This document shows positions 63,930 through 64,000 of a stretch of 64,000 bases of DNA, in pieces. The DNA is from Pseudomonas sp. ANT_H12B (GTDB lineage Bacteria > Pseudomonadota > Gammaproteobacteria > Pseudomonadales > Pseudomonadaceae): positions 514,664 to 578,663 of the forward strand of contig NZ_VOBI01000001.1 of the NCBI RefSeq assembly GCF_008369325.1. The letters run 5' to 3'. Made by a program: the position numbers and the translations under genes. Numbering within the stretch: position 1 is the first letter of the stretch; each line of letters opens with the position of its first letter. The notes under the pieces are model-generated. The model was not told where the DNA came from. It saw only the letters and a program-made list of their open reading frames with translations, and ran no database searches.

Positions 63930-64000
63930 GTGCTTACGTTTCGCAAACTGATCAAGTCCGTGACGTTTCCAGGAACAGTTAAAACCGCTCAGCAACCTCT
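63930..64000 (+). CDS. Start of a gene cut by the window end
   Basis: GTG at 63930 follows TAGGAG by three bases and opens MLTFRKLIKSVTFPGTVKTA to the window edge without a stop. AT-rich DNA precedes it (63763-63920), which would suit a promoter. Too short to identify; the frame could also be chance. Confidence 0.35.
   Translation, partial: MLTFRKLIKSVTFPGTVKTAQQP

Overview
The window is a 64 kb piece of a Pseudomonas chromosome, most like the P. fluorescens/P. putida groups. This rests on high GC, REP elements of the GGGAGCGGGC-TTGCCCGCG type in many intergenic gaps, and gene families common in that genus (Mrp antiporter, DUF2388, DUF2789, DksA paralogue, SpuD/PotF-type binding protein). 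No tRNA, rRNA, CRISPR array, prophage or intact insertion sequence was seen.

Layout. (1) 1-4820: the Mrp/Mnh multi-subunit Na+/H+ antiporter operon mrpA(B)CDEFG, cut at its 5' end by the window edge. (2) 4.9-14 kb: a DUF3995-like membrane protein, a DUF2946 protein followed by a TonB-dependent receptor, an orphan glycine-betaine-type binding protein, a coupled pair of unknown genes, several very small genes, a chemotaxis receptor with a C-terminal sensor domain, and a DksA-like protein with an incomplete zinc finger. (3) 14.3-29.8 kb: a complete myo-inositol regulon. One block encodes iolC-E-B-A-I-D-G plus a second Gfo/Idh/MocA dehydrogenase. A second block encodes the ABC importer ibpA-iatA-iatP, and the RpiR-type regulator iolR is divergent. 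Similar AT-rich inverted repeats lie at both block promoters, and AAnAAnAA (Crc/Hfq-type) motifs sit at the translation starts of most of these genes. (4) 29.8-52.7 kb: mainly single genes: GST, membrane proteins, a two-component system, three oxidoreductase/regulator neighbourhoods (LysR-AKR-SDR-SRPBCC; NDH-2-like/GlxA; SDR/GlxA), a PLP dehydratase, an ICMT-like methyltransferase, a HAD phosphatase, a lone receiver, an rRNA-methylase-like protein, a LuxR/polyamine-binding-protein/DmpA-peptidase cluster, a quinone reductase/TetR pair and a GNAT protein. A candidate sRNA lies between the last two. (5) 53-57.9 kb: paoABC, a periplasmic molybdenum aldehyde oxidoreductase, followed by a LysR gene. 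(6) 58.1-61.6 kb: a stretch of decaying genes (TonB receptor tail, multicopper oxidase broken by a stop and a truncation, NmrA-like dehydrogenase with its middle missing) around one intact YceI gene. (7) 61.6-64 kb: phosphoribosyltransferase, MATE exporter and the start of one further gene.

The best integrated story is the inositol regulon. The importer delivers inositol, and IolG, IolE, IolD, IolB, IolC (kinase fused to an aldolase-like domain) and IolA take it to acetyl-CoA plus a C3 product. Local repression by IolR and global catabolite repression by Crc/Hfq are both inferred from sequence motifs. The best unexplained items are the candidate sRNA at about 51.66-51.80 kb, the rightward terminator at 14.28 kb with no visible gene before it, and the LuxR-PotF-DmpA cluster.
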